NCBI GenBank assembly: GCA_027366635.1
Contig: DAHXNE010000056.1
Span: forward strand, 1-42,367
DNA: 42,367 nt
Direction of reading: 5' to 3'
Source of the DNA: Gammaproteobacteria bacterium
Lineage (GTDB): Bacteria > Pseudomonadota > Gammaproteobacteria > Steroidobacterales > Steroidobacteraceae
Part shown: piece by piece, positions 33,697 to 41,993 of the stretch
Position numbering within the stretch: position 1 is the stretch's first letter
How the letters are laid out: each line of letters starts with the position of its first letter
Position numbers and translations under genes: made by a program
The notes under the pieces: model-generated
Seen by the model: the letters and a program-made list of their open reading frames with translations, nothing else
What the model was told of the DNA's origin: nothing
Database searches by the model: none

Positions 33697-34079
33697 AGCT
33701 GAGAATCAAGGGCAATGCCCTGCGTCTACGACTGACGCAGGGGGAGATTCGGGCGCTGGCCGAGGTCGGCAAGGTGGAGTCGCGGACGGAATTCCCGGGC
33801 GGAGCGACGCTCGTGTGCCGCTTGCGGAAGGATGATTTAGTAAATGTAATATCAGTGAGTTACAAAGATAACCTCATTGAGGTTGTCATTCCAGTGGCGC
33901 ACGCCAAACGCTGGTGCGAGACGGAGCAGGTGACGCTCAGTGCGCAGCAGGGTGTGCCGGGTGGGACGCTCCAGCTGGTCCTGGAGAAGGATTACGCGTG
34001 TCTGGTACCCCGGCCCGGCGAGGACGAATCCGATCACTTTCCACACCCCGGCGCCGGCCAGGGATCGGACCGGTGCTGA
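33693..34079 (+). CDS. DUF7009-family protein, unknown function
   Basis: A 128-residue protein that starts MKLRIKGNALRLRLTQGEIRALAEVGKVE, a pattern I associate with the uncharacterised DUF7009 family. A beta-rich middle (ATLVCRLRKDDLVNVISVSY, then DNLIEVVIPVAHAKRW) and a short acidic and Gly-rich tail follow. It has no signal peptide or membrane segment and no catalytic motif that I recognise. The ATG overlaps the CitE-like stop (ATGA 33693-33696), which suggests a role connected with the MaoC/CitE reaction. The central part (about 33836-33892) is strikingly AT-rich with codons rare in this genome, unlike the flanks of the same gene. Confidence 0.75.
   Translation: MKLRIKGNALRLRLTQGEIRALAEVGKVESRTEFPGGATLVCRLRKDDLVNVISVSYKDNLIEVVIPVAHAKRWCETEQVTLSAQQGVPGGTLQLVLEKDYACLVPRPGEDESDHFPHPGAGQGSDRC
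33867..33887. repeat. Hairpin within an AT-rich patch of the DUF7009 gene
   Basis: GATAACCTC and GAGGTTGTC flank an ATT loop, giving a 9-bp stem with one G-U pair. It lies inside a run of about 55 bp that is mostly A and T, with TTA, GTA, ATA and AAA codons, in DNA that is otherwise about two-thirds G+C. It could be a recent insertion, or an RNA structure that slows ribosomes. Confidence 0.45.
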
Positions 34080-34085
34080 GGCCGG

Positions 34086-34661
34086 TCACGGCGATCGGGG
34101 TCGTGTCGCCCCGACGAGGGTGACCCCGGGGGGCAGCTGTGCGGCGACCCGGGCGTAGCGGGCTCGCTCTTCGAGAATCGAATCGGCGTCGATGGCGCAC
34201 ACGGCGCGCCAGCCCGCGATGCGCGGCAGCCTCGCCAATTGGCTCTCGATGGCTTCGCGTCGCGGGCACCAGACCGTATTGAAGAATTGCGCGAATGCCT
34301 GCCAGGCTGCGCGGGCCGCCTGCGGCGCCGCCGCGGCGAGCGCGCCCTCGAGCTGGCTCAGCGCTTGGCGGCTGGTGCCCGCGCGGGCGGCAAGTGGGGC
34401 GAGCTCCGCGGGCAGATCGGTCTGCTCGGCCGACCGGGCGGCGCTTGGCGCACTGCGCCCGATCAGCTCGGCGAGCAGCTGGTCGCGCTGCTCGAAGCGG
34501 CTGAGCACCCACACGAGGTAGTCGACGCCGGCATCGCGGAAGGGGGCATGCGCTTCACCGGCGTCCGCGGTGCCACATACGCTCGCACAGGCATTGGCGA
34601 CCTGGGTGGCATGCACCCGCTCGGTGACAAGCTGCGCCCGGATGATCTCGCTCTCGTTCAT
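34086..34661 (-). CDS. Hypothetical protein, unknown
   Basis: A 191-residue, Ala-rich and probably all-helical protein that I do not recognise. It begins MNESEIIRAQLVTERVHATQVANACASVCGTADAGEA and has YLVWVLSRFEQRDQLLAELIGR. A conserved-looking FFNTVWCPRREAIESQLARLPRIAGWRAVCAIDADSILEERARY follows. There is no signal peptide or membrane segment. Three cysteines and a few histidines are present but no recognisable metal motif. Codon use looks like that of real genes, and it is the only reasonable frame in this stretch. It converges with the DUF7009 gene (6 bp apart) and is divergent from thrA. TAAAAT lies 9 nt before ATG 34661 with no ribosome site, so its mRNA may be leaderless. Confidence 0.6.
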   Translation of the reverse strand: MNESEIIRAQLVTERVHATQVANACASVCGTADAGEAHAPFRDAGVDYLVWVLSRFEQRDQLLAELIGRSAPSAARSAEQTDLPAELAPLAARAGTSRQALSQLEGALAAAAPQAARAAWQAFAQFFNTVWCPRREAIESQLARLPRIAGWRAVCAIDADSILEERARYARVAAQLPPGVTLVGATRPRSP

Positions 34662-34802
34662 CTTGGGTCTATTTTAACCATTGCCAGCCTGAACCCGGCA
34701 TGTCGAGCGGCACGTTTGCACAGTCTTTCCGACGATCCATTGCGCGCTCAGGTGCGCATAAGTAGAGTCGCACCGCTCTCCCTTCAGGTGGTTTGCCAGC
34801 CC

Positions 34803-37289
34803 ATGTCGAATTCCGCACCCTGGATCGTGCACAAGTTTGGTGGATCGAGCGTCGCCGACGCGGCTTGCTTCGAGCGCGTCGCGAACATCCTCGATGCCTC
34901 CGGGGCCGAACGGCTTGGCGTCGTGCTCTCGGCCTGCAAGGGCGTCACCGATGCGCTGTTCGAGCTGATCAGTCTCGCCGAGGCGCGGGACGAGCGCTAT
35001 CGCGGCCAGATTGCTGCGCTGCGCGAGCGCCACATCACGATCGCCGAGGCGCTGCTGCCGGCCGATGCGGTGCGGCTGTACGGCGCCGGCCTCGATCGCG
35101 ATTGCCGCGATCTGGAGGGCATCCTGCAGACTGTCAAGCTCACGCGAGCCGCCGCGCCGAATGTGCGCGACCTGATCGTCGGGTACGGGGAAATCTGGTC
35201 GACGAAGCTCTTTCATCGGTATCTCGAGACGCGACGTGCCTCACGGGGCGGACCGGTGCAGTGGATTGACGCGCGGCGCGTGGTGGTGGTCGAGTGGGGT
35301 CCGCTCGGACCCACGGTGCAGTGGGACGCCTCGCGCGAGCACCTGGCGGACCTCGTGGATGCGGACTTCAAGGGCACGTTGATCATCACGGGGTTCATCG
35401 CCGCCGACCGGCGCGGTGTCCAGACCACCTTGGGGCGCAACGGCAGCGATTTCTCCGCGTCGATCTTCGGGGCGCTGCTGCAGGCGGCGGAAATCTACAT
35501 CTGGACCGATGTGGATGGGGTGCTGTCGGCGGATCCTCGCCGCGTGCCCGATGCCACGGTGATCGATTCGCTCTCATACAGCGAAGCCATGGAACTCGCC
35601 TACTTCGGCGCGAAAGTGCTACATCCGCAGACCATGGCGCCGGCGGTGGGCGATGGCATACCGATCTGGATCCGCAATACATTTGCGCCGCACAAGCCGG
35701 GCACGCTGATTTGCGCTCATCCGGAGTCACGCCTGCCGGTCAAGGGCATCACCAGCATCGAGCAGGTCGCGCTGGTGAACCTCGAGGGCGCCGGCATGAT
35801 CGGGGTGCCTGGGACGGCGCACCGGCTGTTCGGGGCGCTGCGCGAGGAAGGCATCTCGGTGATCCTGATCTCTCAGGGCAGTTCCGAGCATTCCATCTGC
35901 TGCGCCATTCCGCAGTGCGAAGGCGAACGGGCGGCGAGGGTGATCCGCCGCGCTTTCGAGCGCGAGCTGCTCGAGGGGCACATCCAGAGCGTCGAGATCG
36001 ATCCAGACCTGGCCATTCTCGCGGTGGTGGGCGACGGGATGGCGGGGACCCCGGGGGTGGCCGCCAAGGTATTCAACGCGCTGGGCGCCTCCGGCGTCAA
36101 CGTGCGCGCCATCGCTCAGGGCGCCTCGGAGCGCAATATTTCGGTGGTTATCGAAGGGCGCTCGACCACCCGCGCGTTGCGCGCCGCGCATGCCGGTCTG
36201 TATCTCTCGCCGCATACGCTCTCGGTCGGGATCATCGGACCCGGCACGGTGGGCCGGGTGCTGCTCGAGCAGATCGCCTCGCAGAGTGAGCGATTGCGCG
36301 AGCAGTTCAACCTCGATCTGCGGGTGCGCGGCATACTCGGCTCGCGCCGCATGGTGCTCGCCGAGACGGCCCTGGCCTTGTCCGGCTGGCGGGACCAATA
36401 CGAGCGCAGCGAGCTGCGCGGCGACCTCGAGCGCTTCATCGAGCACGTGCACGTCGACTACCTGCCGCACACTGTGATCATCGACTGCACCGCGAGCGGC
36501 GAGATCGCCGCACGTTACGCGGATTGGCTGCGCGCGGGCATCCACGTGATCACGCCCAACAAGAAGGCCAACAGCGCCGCGTTGTCCTACTACCACGAGC
36601 TGCAGGCGGCGCGGCGCGCCGGCGGGGCGCATTTCCTCTACGAGGCCACCGTCGGGGCGGGCCTGCCGGTGGTGCACACGCTGCGCGATCTGCGCGAGAC
36701 CGGCGATGAGATCACCCAGATCGAAGGGATCTTCTCCGGCACGCTCGCCTATCTGTTCAACATCTACGACGGCGGTACCGCCTTCTCGGACATCGTGCGC
36801 GATGCGCGCCAGCGCGGCTTCACCGAGCCGGATCCGCGCGACGATCTGTCGGGAATGGACGTGGCACGCAAGTTGATCATCCTCGGGCGCGAATTGGGAC
36901 TGGGACTGGAGCTCGCCGACGTGCGGCTCGAGAGTCTGGTGCCCGCGGGCCTGGAAAGCGGGTCGATCGAGGAGTTCATGGCCCGGCTGTCGCACTCGGA
37001 TGCCGCCATGCGCGAGCGGTTCGAGCAGGCGAGGGCGCGCGGCAAGGTGTTGCGCTACGTCGGTCGCCTGCTCGCCGACGGTCAGGCGACCGTCGGCTTG
37101 GCGGAGCTCGACACCAGGCATCCCTTTGCCAACATCGCGCTCACGGACAATGTGGTGCGCTTCGCAACGCGGCGCTACTGTGACAATCCGCTGATCGTGC
37201 AGGGACCGGGCGCGGGTCCGGAGGTGACCGCCGGCGGGGTGTTCGCCGATCTGCTGCGCCTGTCGGCCTACCTCGGAGCGCGCCTGTGA
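34803..37289 (+). CDS. thrA: Bifunctional aspartokinase / homoserine dehydrogenase
   Basis: Catalyses the first and third steps from aspartate to threonine and methionine. The 828 residues compare with about 820 for E. coli ThrA. The kinase part (about 1-290) starts WIVHKFGGSSVADAACFERVA and has TTLGRNGSDFSASIFGALL. A regulatory ACT region at about 320-460 has LVNLEGAGMIGVPGTAHRLF and ILAVVGDGMAGTPGVAAKVF, consistent with threonine feedback. The dehydrogenase part from about 473 has VGIIGPGTVGRVLLEQ, TPNKKANS and YEATVGAGLPVVHTLRDL. ATG 34803 starts the kinase motif at once; the open frame upstream overlaps the divergent gene and has no homology. thrB overlaps its stop (GTGA 37286-37289). Confidence 0.96.
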   Translation: MSNSAPWIVHKFGGSSVADAACFERVANILDASGAERLGVVLSACKGVTDALFELISLAEARDERYRGQIAALRERHITIAEALLPADAVRLYGAGLDRDCRDLEGILQTVKLTRAAAPNVRDLIVGYGEIWSTKLFHRYLETRRASRGGPVQWIDARRVVVVEWGPLGPTVQWDASREHLADLVDADFKGTLIITGFIAADRRGVQTTLGRNGSDFSASIFGALLQAAEIYIWTDVDGVLSADPRRVPDATVIDSLSYSEAMELAYFGAKVLHPQTMAPAVGDGIPIWIRNTFAPHKPGTLICAHPESRLPVKGITSIEQVALVNLEGAGMIGVPGTAHRLFGALREEGISVILISQGSSEHSICCAIPQCEGERAARVIRRAFERELLEGHIQSVEIDPDLAILAVVGDGMAGTPGVAAKVFNALGASGVNVRAIAQGASERNISVVIEGRSTTRALRAAHAGLYLSPHTLSVGIIGPGTVGRVLLEQIASQSERLREQFNLDLRVRGILGSRRMVLAETALALSGWRDQYERSELRGDLERFIEHVHVDYLPHTVIIDCTASGEIAARYADWLRAGIHVITPNKKANSAALSYYHELQAARRAGGAHFLYEATVGAGLPVVHTLRDLRETGDEITQIEGIFSGTLAYLFNIYDGGTAFSDIVRDARQRGFTEPDPRDDLSGMDVARKLIILGRELGLGLELADVRLESLVPAGLESGSIEEFMARLSHSDAAMRERFEQARARGKVLRYVGRLLADGQATVGLAELDTRHPFANIALTDNVVRFATRRYCDNPLIVQGPGAGPEVTAGGVFADLLRLSAYLGARL

Positions 37290-38227
37290 GCGCGCCGCGA
37301 TGGGTGAGCGCGTTCGCGCCGGCCTCGGTGGGCAACGTCGCCATTGGTTTCGACATTCTTGGTTTCGCCATCGAGTCGCTGGGCGACACGGTGACCGTCA
37401 GCCGCGTCGAGCGTCCGGGCGTCAGCATCTCGGCGGTGAGCGGCATTGCCGGGGAACTGCCCACCAATCCGACCGAAAATACCGCTGGACGGGCGCTGCT
37501 CGCGCTGTATGAGGCGTTGCGGCCGGGATTCGGGTTCGATATGCGCATCGAGAAAGGCATCCCCCTCGGCTCGGGCCTCGGCGGCTCGGCCGCCTCGGCG
37601 GTCGGGGCGGTGGTCGCGGCGAACGCGCTGCTCGGGGAGCCGTGCGATCGGCACCAGTTGCTGACCTTCGCCATGCAGGGTGAGGCGGTGGCGAGCGGCT
37701 CGCTGCACGTGGACAACATCTCGCCGTCGCTGTTCGGCGGGCTGGTGCTGACCGTCGGTATCGATCAGCCGCGGGTCAAGCGCATTCCGGTTCCGGAAGG
37801 GGTGCGGGCGGTCGTCGTGCACCCGCACAGATTTCTCGCCACGCGCGAGGCCCGCGCCATGCTCAGGCGCGAAGTGACGCTTTCGGATTTCGTGTGGCAG
37901 ACGGCCAATCTGGCCGGGTTCATCTCCGGTTGTTTCACCAACGATCTGGATATGATCCGCGCGTCGTTTCAGGACGTGGTGATCGAGCCGCAGCGCCAGG
38001 CGTTGATTCCGGGCTTTGCCACGGTGCGCGCGGCGGCGATGGCCGCAGGGGCGCTCGGCTGCTCAATCTCGGGGGCGGGGCCGGCGCTGTTCGCCTGGGC
38101 ACTGGAAGCGCAGGCCGCCGCGGTGCTTGCGGCGATGCGCTCGCCGTTGTGCGCGGACGGTACCGCGCTCGATGAGTGGGTCGAGGACATGCGCTCGCAG
38201 GGCGCGCGCGTCGTTGCAAGCGGCTGA
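37286..38227 (+). CDS. thrB: Homoserine kinase (GHMP family)
   Basis: Phosphorylates homoserine, the fourth step to threonine. The 313 residues have the N-terminal AFAPASVGNVAIGFDILGFAI. The GHMP ATP-binding loop is GIPLGSGLGGSAASAVGAV (about 95-113), and GCSISGAGPALFAWAL lies near the C-terminus. GTG 37286 overlaps the thrA stop codon by 4 nt, so the two are translationally coupled. thrC follows after 15 nt. This is the GHMP type found in enterics, not the unrelated ThrB of pseudomonads and betaproteobacteria, which is a useful taxonomic clue. Confidence 0.95.
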   Translation: MSAPRWVSAFAPASVGNVAIGFDILGFAIESLGDTVTVSRVERPGVSISAVSGIAGELPTNPTENTAGRALLALYEALRPGFGFDMRIEKGIPLGSGLGGSAASAVGAVVAANALLGEPCDRHQLLTFAMQGEAVASGSLHVDNISPSLFGGLVLTVGIDQPRVKRIPVPEGVRAVVVHPHRFLATREARAMLRREVTLSDFVWQTANLAGFISGCFTNDLDMIRASFQDVVIEPQRQALIPGFATVRAAAMAAGALGCSISGAGPALFAWALEAQAAAVLAAMRSPLCADGTALDEWVEDMRSQGARVVASG

Positions 38228-38242
38228 GGCGCACGGGGGGCG

Positions 38243-39568
38243 ATGGCGACCATGCGATTTCAAAGCACACGGGACGTGGGCGTTACCGCGGGTTTCAGCG
38301 CGGCGCTGGCCCGGGGTCTGGCGCCGGATGGCGGTCTGTATGTGCCGCAGTACTGGCCCGCGATTGCGCTGGCGGAGCTGAGCGCCGCGCAGGACCTGCC
38401 GGCGCTCGCGGCCGGGTTGATCGGACCGTTTGCCGAGGGCGATGCGCTCGCCTCCTCGATGGCGGCCATTTGCGCCGAAGCCTTCAGCTTTCCCGCGCCG
38501 GTGGTCGATCTGGAGCCCGGGCGGCTCGCGGTGCTCGAGCTGTTTCACGGACCGACGGCGGCCTTCAAGGATTTCGGCGCGCGCTTCCTCGCGGCATGCC
38601 TCGCGCGGTTGCGTCCGCCCCGGTCGCCGACGCTGACCATCCTGGTGGCCACTTCGGGCGATACCGGCGGCGCGGTCGCCGCCGCATTTCACGGCCGGCC
38701 GGGCAGCGAAGTGGTGGTGCTGTTTCCGCAAGGACGGGTCTCGCCCACCCAGCAGCAGCAGCTGACCTGCTGGGGCGGCAACGTGCGCGCCTTCGCTGTG
38801 CGCGGCACGTTCGACGATTGCCAGCGGCTGGCCAAACAGGCATTTCTCGACGAGCCGCTGCGTCAGGCACGGGAGCTCTCGTCGGCCAACAGCATCAATC
38901 TCGGGCGGCTGCTGCCCCAAACGGTGTACTACGCCGCCACGGCGCTGGCGCTCGCGGGTCCGGGCGGCGAGCCGGTTTCGTTCGTCATCCCGAGCGGCAA
39001 TCTCGGCAATGCGATGGCGTGCATCTGGGCGCGCCGGCTCGGGTTGCCGATCGGGGAGATCGTACTGGCGCATAACGCCAATCGCACGGTGCCGGAGTTC
39101 ATCGGCGGTGCCCCGTGGCGGCCGCGAGCGAGCGTGACCACGCTCGCCTCGGCGATGGACGTTGGCGATCCGAGCAACATGGAGCGGTTGCGGGCGTTTT
39201 ACCCCGACGACGAGCGGTTGCGCGCGGCGGTCAGTGCCTGCGGCGTCGATGATGATGCGATCCGCGCGCGCATCCGCGCCGATTACCGGCGACTTGGGCG
39301 GATCTGGTGTCCACATACGGCTGTCGCGGCCGAAGTCTATGCGCGTTTGAGCGAAGCGCGCCGGCGCGCGGGCCGCTGGGTGTTGGTCGCGACGGCCCAT
39401 CCGGCGAAGTTCCGGGAGATCGTCGAGCCGCTGATCGGGCGTGAGGTTCCGGTGCCGGCATCGCTCGCCGAGCTGTTCGCGCGTCCGAGCGCCTATCGGG
39501 AGATCGAGGCCGATCTGAACGCGCTGCGCACCGCGTTGGCGCGCGACGAGACGGAGGCGGGGGAATGA
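38243..39568 (+). CDS. thrC: Threonine synthase
   Basis: PLP enzyme converting phosphohomoserine to threonine, the last step of the pathway. The 441 residues begin FQSTRDVGVTAGFSAALARGLAPDGGLYVP. The PLP lysine is Lys109 in PTAAFKDFGARF, and ATSGDTGGAVAAAF is the phosphate-binding loop. SANSINLGRLLPQTVYY and IPSGNLGNAMA follow. ATG 38243 lies only 2 nt after a GGGGGG run; ATG 38252 is the more E. coli-like start (MRFQSTR) and has 11 nt spacing, so the true start is one of these two. The stop overlaps the next gene (ATGA 39565-39568). Confidence 0.95.
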   Translation: MATMRFQSTRDVGVTAGFSAALARGLAPDGGLYVPQYWPAIALAELSAAQDLPALAAGLIGPFAEGDALASSMAAICAEAFSFPAPVVDLEPGRLAVLELFHGPTAAFKDFGARFLAACLARLRPPRSPTLTILVATSGDTGGAVAAAFHGRPGSEVVVLFPQGRVSPTQQQQLTCWGGNVRAFAVRGTFDDCQRLAKQAFLDEPLRQARELSSANSINLGRLLPQTVYYAATALALAGPGGEPVSFVIPSGNLGNAMACIWARRLGLPIGEIVLAHNANRTVPEFIGGAPWRPRASVTTLASAMDVGDPSNMERLRAFYPDDERLRAAVSACGVDDDAIRARIRADYRRLGRIWCPHTAVAAEVYARLSEARRRAGRWVLVATAHPAKFREIVEPLIGREVPVPASLAELFARPSAYREIEADLNALRTALARDETEAGE

Positions 39569-40161
39569 GCAGGCAGATGCTACGGCCGTTCCTTCCCTGG
39601 GTTGTGCTCGTGCTCGTTGTGGCGCTCGTCGTCGCGCTGGTGTGGTTCATACGCTGGTTCCGGCGCAGACGCGCGCGCAAGGCCCTGCAGCTCGCGGTCA
39701 CCGCGGTCGGTGCCGATTCCATGATCGATGCGCTGGTTCCGGATGGCATGGGCGCAGGCTTTCACGTCGATTTCCTGCTGCTGAGTGTGCACGGCATCCT
39801 GATCATCGACGTGCGCGAAGTGCAGGGCAACATTTTCGGCGCCGATCAGATGGCCGAGTGGACCGTGATGGACGGCGCGCGGCGCTTCACTTTCGTCAAT
39901 CCGCAAAGTGGGCTGTACGATCGCATCGCCGCGGTGCGGGCCATCGCCGGCGAGGTGCCGATCGAGGGGCGTGTGGTATTCACGCGGCAGGGAAAGTTTC
40001 CGAAAGGGCTGCCGAAGTGGACGCTGATGCTCGATACGTTGGCGGCGGAATTTCCGCCGCTGGACAGCGACGCGCGGGATGCTGCGCTGGCGCACTACCG
40101 CGAGGGCTGGGAGCGTCTGCGCGCGGCGGTGCGCCCGAGCTCGATGAAGCACATGCGCTGA
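39565..40161 (+). CDS. Membrane-anchored NERD-domain protein
   Basis: A 198-residue protein with one N-terminal membrane helix at about 8-31 (LPWVVLVLVVALVVALVWFI), followed by an Arg-rich cytoplasmic stop (RWFRRRRARK). A NERD (nuclease-related) domain then has HVDFLLLSVHGILIIDVREVQGNIFGAD and GRVVFTRQGKFPKG. In NERD proteins the Asp and the acidic residue after the Ile-Ile strand correspond to restriction-nuclease-like catalytic positions. Here they read DFLLL and IDVRE rather than the usual E-x-K, so nuclease activity is doubtful. It overlaps thrC by 4 nt, which implies co-expression. The function is unknown. Confidence 0.75.
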   Translation: MSRQMLRPFLPWVVLVLVVALVVALVWFIRWFRRRRARKALQLAVTAVGADSMIDALVPDGMGAGFHVDFLLLSVHGILIIDVREVQGNIFGADQMAEWTVMDGARRFTFVNPQSGLYDRIAAVRAIAGEVPIEGRVVFTRQGKFPKGLPKWTLMLDTLAAEFPPLDSDARDAALAHYREGWERLRAAVRPSSMKHMR

Positions 40162-40175
40162 AGGGTGGCGAGGCC

Positions 40176-41591
40176 TCAGGCGCTCGGCGCACGGGCGTGA
40201 TCGGCGAGCACGAGGGACACGCAGGCGGTGAGCTTCTCGGCGTAGGCGAGGTGGAGAAACTCATTCGGGCCGTGCGCGTTGGAATGCGGTCCGAGCACCC
40301 CGGTGATGAAGAACTGCGTACCTGGAAACCGCTCGCCCAGCATGGCCATGAACGGAATGGTGCCGCCGCAGCCGACGTGCACCGCGCCGCGGCGGTAGAT
40401 TTGCTGCGACGCCGAGGCGATCGATTTCGCGAGCCACGGGGCGAACGAGGGTGCATTCCAGCCGGCAGTGGGCGTGCCGGGCTCGAAGCGCACTTGCGCG
40501 CCATTGGGTGGATCGCGCTCGAGAACGTCCTGGACCGCGCGGGCCGCGCGCTGCGGGTCGCATGTCGGCGGTAGGCGTAGGGAGAGTTTGAAGGTGAGGG
40601 CCGGCAGGAGCACGTTGCCGGCCGAGAGTGTCGGCGGCAGGCCGTCGGCGCCGGTGACCGCGAGCGTTGCTTTCCACGTGCTGTTGATCAGCAGCTCGAC
40701 CGGGTCATCGCTGACGGCGCGCACGCCTTGCGCCCATGGCAGCTTGCCGGCGACGGTATCGCCGAGCACGGCCGCGGCGGCGCGAATCTGCGCGAGCCGG
40801 TCGGCGGGCACATTGACGCAGAGCGCTTCCGGGCGCAGCGTTCCGTCGCGCGGGTTCTCGAGCCGCTCGATCAATTGCTGGACGATGCGGAAAGGGTTCG
40901 GGGCGATGCCGCCGGCCATGCCCGAGTGCACTCCCTCCTCGAGCACGCGCACCGAGAGCTGCCCGACGAGATTGCCGCGCAACGACGTTGTGCACCAGAG
41001 TTGCTCGTAATTGCCGCATTCGGCGTCCAGGCACACCACCAGCGAGGGCTCCCCGAGGGCCGGACCGAGCGCATCGAGGTGCGCCGGCAGGTCGACGCTG
41101 CCGCTTTCCTCCGAGGCCTCGATCAGCACCACGCAGCGTGCCAGCGCGACGTTCTGCGCCTTCAGCGCCGCGATCGCGGCAAGTGAGCTGAACACGGCGT
41201 AGCCGTCGTCGGCTGCGCCGCGCCCGTAGAGCTTGCCGTCCCGCAGCACCGGCTGCCACGGCCCGAGGCCGCTGTGCCAGCCGGTGAACTCCGGCTGCTT
41301 ATCCATGTGTCCGTACAGGAGCACGCAGCCGGGTAGCTCGCCGGGAATGTCGATGAGCAGCACGGGCGTTCGCCCAGCGAGCCGCCGCAGCTCGACCCGG
41401 ATTCCGGGTATGGGCTGGGCACGGCACCATTCGGCCAGCAGCTGTGCGGCAGCGTCCATGTGGCCATGCTGCTGCCACTGTGGATCGAACAGCGGCGACT
41501 GGTTCGGAATGCGCACGTACGCGGCCAGGCGCTCGACGATCGAGTCCCGCCATGCGGCGGCAATGTGCTCGCGCAATTTTTGCAGATCCAT
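40176..41591 (-). CDS. M20-family metallopeptidase (dipeptidase/carboxypeptidase-like)
   Basis: A 471-residue zinc peptidase, probably a dipeptidase. The metal ligands are visible: His in LLYGHMDKQPE, bridging Asp in GRGAADDGYAVF, Glu pair in IEASEESGSVD, Asp in CLDAECGNYE, and His in GPHSNAHGPNEF. The lid (dimerisation) domain lies at about 205-370, between the two parts of the catalytic domain, with EEGVHSGMAGG. ATG 41591 has GGGAG 7 nt upstream; the longer open frame adds unrelated residues. It converges with the NERD gene with 14 bp between stops. There is no signal peptide, so it acts in the cytoplasm. Confidence 0.93.
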   Translation of the reverse strand: MDLQKLREHIAAAWRDSIVERLAAYVRIPNQSPLFDPQWQQHGHMDAAAQLLAEWCRAQPIPGIRVELRRLAGRTPVLLIDIPGELPGCVLLYGHMDKQPEFTGWHSGLGPWQPVLRDGKLYGRGAADDGYAVFSSLAAIAALKAQNVALARCVVLIEASEESGSVDLPAHLDALGPALGEPSLVVCLDAECGNYEQLWCTTSLRGNLVGQLSVRVLEEGVHSGMAGGIAPNPFRIVQQLIERLENPRDGTLRPEALCVNVPADRLAQIRAAAAVLGDTVAGKLPWAQGVRAVSDDPVELLINSTWKATLAVTGADGLPPTLSAGNVLLPALTFKLSLRLPPTCDPQRAARAVQDVLERDPPNGAQVRFEPGTPTAGWNAPSFAPWLAKSIASASQQIYRRGAVHVGCGGTIPFMAMLGERFPGTQFFITGVLGPHSNAHGPNEFLHLAYAEKLTACVSLVLADHARAPSA

Positions 41592-41993
41592 GGACCGTCT
41601 CCCGCAAGACCGTAAGGGGTGAAGCCCGGGGGTCGTTCCACAGGCCGGGTGATGATTATGGAAAGAGGCTTGCGGGCGCGCAAGGCGCGCCCATGCGCCG
41701 GGCATGCGCGCTGAGAATTGGTCCTAATTGCAATGCGGTGGTCGGCGATCCAGCTTGCGCTGCAGCTCTATCCCTCGGCCAGGTACTGATACAGACATGA
41801 CACAACGCTCTGTGGCGGGGGCGGGACAGAGCTGCGAGCCGCCATCGCGCCGGCGAAGTCCGGCGCGACCCCCGTCACCGCCCGCATGAGCTCAAGTTGA
41901 CCCTGTTGGCGGCCCTGTTCGCCGAGGTGTCGATGCGCCACCAAGCGCGCGCGGGCGCATATTGCGCCGGTGCGGGTGTCCCTCAACCTCCCG
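41592..41993. other. Gene-poor stretch upstream of the M20 gene
   Basis: About 400 bp where I see no gene with family features. It holds one strong hairpin: GGGCGCGC-aag-GCGCGCCC at 41674-41692, an 8-bp perfect stem with a 3-nt loop and no T-run. The base composition is more uneven than in the genes, with AT-rich bits such as near 41650-41660 and 41725-41735, as expected for a decaying region. Confidence 0.5.

Noticed and set aside
41674..41692. Transcription terminator at the hairpin upstream of the M20 gene
   Set aside because: The 8-bp stem is perfect, but neither strand has a T-tract after it, and it lies upstream rather than downstream of the nearest gene.
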